Of a stretch of DNA of 64,000 nt, positions 61,801-64,000 are shown in pieces. Numbering within the stretch: position 1 is the first letter of the stretch; every line of letters starts with the position of its first letter. Source of the stretch: Clostridium sp. (GTDB lineage: Bacteria; Bacillota; Clostridia; Clostridiales; Clostridiaceae); NCBI RefSeq assembly GCF_026168755.1, contig NZ_JAPFDR010000001.1, positions 159,476-223,475 on the forward strand. The letters run 5' to 3'. The notes under the pieces are model-generated. The model searched no databases. It saw only the letters and a program-made list of their open reading frames with translations, and had not been told where the DNA came from. The translations under genes were made by a program, and so were the position numbers.

Positions 61801-64000
61801 TTTTTACCAAATGTAGATTAACATTAACATTAGATGTATTTAAATTGTAAGGCTTGTCTTACATCTTTGCCAAAAACAGCAGATTAACATTAACATTAGA
61901 TGTATTTAAATGAAAATTCACCAACATTATCAATTTCGTCATTTCCGATTAACATTAACATTAGATGTATTTAAATATTTCACTTTCATCTAAGTTAATC
62001 CATTTATCTTCAGATTAACATTAACATTAGATGTATTTAAATCAATCAAATTCGAGAATGTTTTATTTAAATGAACCAGATTAACATTAACATTAGATGT
62101 ATTTAAATAGCAGCTAAAAATGTAGCTATAAGTGCAATTCAAGGATTAACATTAACATTAGATGTATTTAAATCATGGTGTCATAGTGGTTATACAAATA
62201 ATGTTGGTTGATTAACATTAACATTAGATGTATTTAAATAACAATGATACATGATCCATGGATGGGTATTTGGGGGATTAACATTAACATTAGATGTATT
62301 TAAATATAAAAAATATTTTATTGAATGTTACAGTAATGGGGATTAACATTAACATTAGATGTATTTAAATTTTTTTAATCCCTTAATATCCTTATTGCCA
62401 ATCCAAGATTAACATTAACATTAGATGTATTTAAATGAAACTAAAGTTTCCCAGTGATGAACTTTCCCAGTAGATTAACATTAACATTAGATGTATTTAA
62501 ATACAGTAATTAAAAGAGTGGTTAAGGAAGCGAAATAGATTAACATTAACATTAGATGTATTTAAATAATTATTATAAAGGCTAAATCCCATATTTAATC
62601 CAGATTAACATTAACATTAGATGTATTTAAATTAGATATATAGTTTCTAAATCAGAAGAAACTATAGATTAACATTAACATTAGATGTATTTAAATGGTT
62701 CTAAAGGAATTGCTCCAATAGTTATATGTTCGGATTAACATTAACATTAGATGTATTTAAATTTTTTCATCACTCCTGTTTTTTTAAATTTCTTCTACGA
62801 TTAACATTAACATTAGATGTATTTAAATTGATCACTAATTTTCTTTTCTAAATAATATACTTTTGATTAACATTAACATTAGATGTATTTAAATCTTTCT
62901 ATCGTTTCATCCCACCACCAATCATAAGAAGATTAACATTAACATTAGATGTATTTAAATTAAATCATCTTTAGCTGTATAGTAAGTAGGCTTGTGATTA
63001 ACATTAACATTAGATGTATTTAAATTTTAAGTTCCCCATATTTTCATTTGTATTATTTAAGATTAACATTAACATTAGATGTATTTAAATAGTGTTATAC
63101 TGTTCTTGTTTGATTTTGAAAGGTGATTAACATTAACATTAGATGTATTTAAATTTAACTGCGCCTTCTAAAACAACATAATGAGCATCTGATTAACATT
63201 AACATTAGATGTATTTAAATACATCTATATATCCATTATCTAAATTATACATTTTAGATTAACATTAACATTAGATGTATTTAAATGAAATTGAAGATAC
63301 CGGAGTAAATACTTATAAATGTGATTAACATTAACATTAGATGTATTTAAATATCCATCCAACATGAGTGTTAATCATTTTCCCATTTGATTAACATTAA
63401 CATTAGATGTATTTAAATGCTGATAAAGCTTCTTTTTGTTCCTGAATACTCTTAGATTAACATTAACATTAGATGTATTTAAATACAGTTATTGCTCTTT
63501 CTGATAGACATATCTTATTGATTAACATTAACATTAGATGTATTTAAATAATGCATTCATGGATGTGTTAGGTCGTAATCTTAAAGATTAACATTAACAT
63601 TAGATGTATTTAAATTAATATGTGGATGCCTGCTTGCGGGAATGCTTCACGATTAACATTAACATTAGATGTATTTAAATTCCCAATTTACTAAATTAGG
63701 ATTGAATGTTGAAGATGATTAACATTAACATTAGATGTATTTAAATATGGAATTTTCTTTTTATATTTAAAATGTTTTTCAGATTAACATTAACATTAGA
63801 TGTATTTAAATGTTGTAACTTCTTTATCTACTGCAAATGATTATTTTGATTAACATTAACATTAGATGTATTTAAATTATCTTCTTTCCAATTCCAACAT
63901 TTTCTCGAATGTAAGATTAACATTAACATTAGATGTATTTAAATACCTTATACAAATAAAAAATTTTTAAATGAAGAATGATTAACATTAACATTAGATG
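58864..64000 (+). CRISPR. Type I-B CRISPR array, 78 complete spacers visible
   Basis: A 30-bp repeat, beginning GATTAACATTAACATT and ending GATGTATTTAAAT, recurs 78 times in full, and a 79th copy (from 63980) is cut by the window end. Spacers are 34-37 bp. The leader side is at 58864, beside cas2. All repeats I read are identical except the copy at 61095-61124, which has C for T at 61098. The last eight bases, ATTTAAAT, would form the crRNA 5' handle. Spacers at 59093-59127 and 61191-61227 share 25 nt on opposite strands. I saw no spacer that matches the prophage in this window, but I could not search exhaustively. Confidence 0.99.

Noticed and set aside
60778..61850. Open reading frames inside the CRISPR array (both strands).
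   Set aside because: They encode only the periodic translation of the repeat (e.g. LNTSNVNV, LTLTLDVFKL) and are not genes.

Overview
The window is very AT-rich, Gram-positive DNA with strong AGGAGG-type ribosome binding sites. It looks like the chromosome of a Clostridium sensu stricto species. The host genes (M42 aminopeptidase, glycogen synthase GlgA, PHP hydrolase, the selenium genes yqeC-yqeB-yedF-selD, a MATE transporter, and a type I-B CRISPR-Cas locus) fit that reading. No species call can be made from sequence alone.

Layout. (1) 1-1204 is host DNA: the end of an aldo/keto reductase and the 5' part of an M42 metallopeptidase gene. (2) About 1205-39416 is a ~38 kb siphovirus-like prophage. 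It sits inside the M42 gene and ends with a large serine recombinase; an 8-bp direct repeat at both ends would restore the M42 frame on excision. (3) 39409-49438 is host chromosome. (4) 49616-58863 is a cas operon (HTH, cas6, cas8b, cas7, cas5, cas3, cas4, cas1, cas2) preceded by a degenerate mini-CRISPR. (5) 58864-64000 is a CRISPR array of 78 spacers that runs off the window end.

The prophage has two characters. Its left half is plasmid-like: an FtsK/SpoIIIE-type ATPase, a replication-relaxation-like protein, two small SpoIIIAC-like membrane proteins, an actin-like ParM with a ParR-like partner, two SF2 helicases, and a large protein that resembles YonO-type single-chain RNA polymerases. 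Its right half is a standard packaging, head and tail module: terminase, portal, gp7-like, scaffold, capsid, connectors, tail tube, a frameshifted tail chaperone pair, tape measure, Dit and tail-associated proteins, and a UviB-like holin. A serine resolvase with a res-like site lies between the two terminase genes. I found no endolysin. Several long non-coding stretches are full of perfect hairpins and probably encode large structured RNAs. One 43-bp motif occurs both before the RNA polymerase gene and before the start of the right-hand module, which suggests dedicated promoters.

The most interesting signal is at 49616-49826. Two CRISPR-repeat-like sequences flank a 28-nt pseudo-spacer and are followed by a terminator hairpin. 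The first 11 nt of the pseudo-spacer are repeated exactly, after TCA, in the 5' region of the cas operon. This is the layout expected of a crRNA-like RNA with which Cascade represses its own operon.
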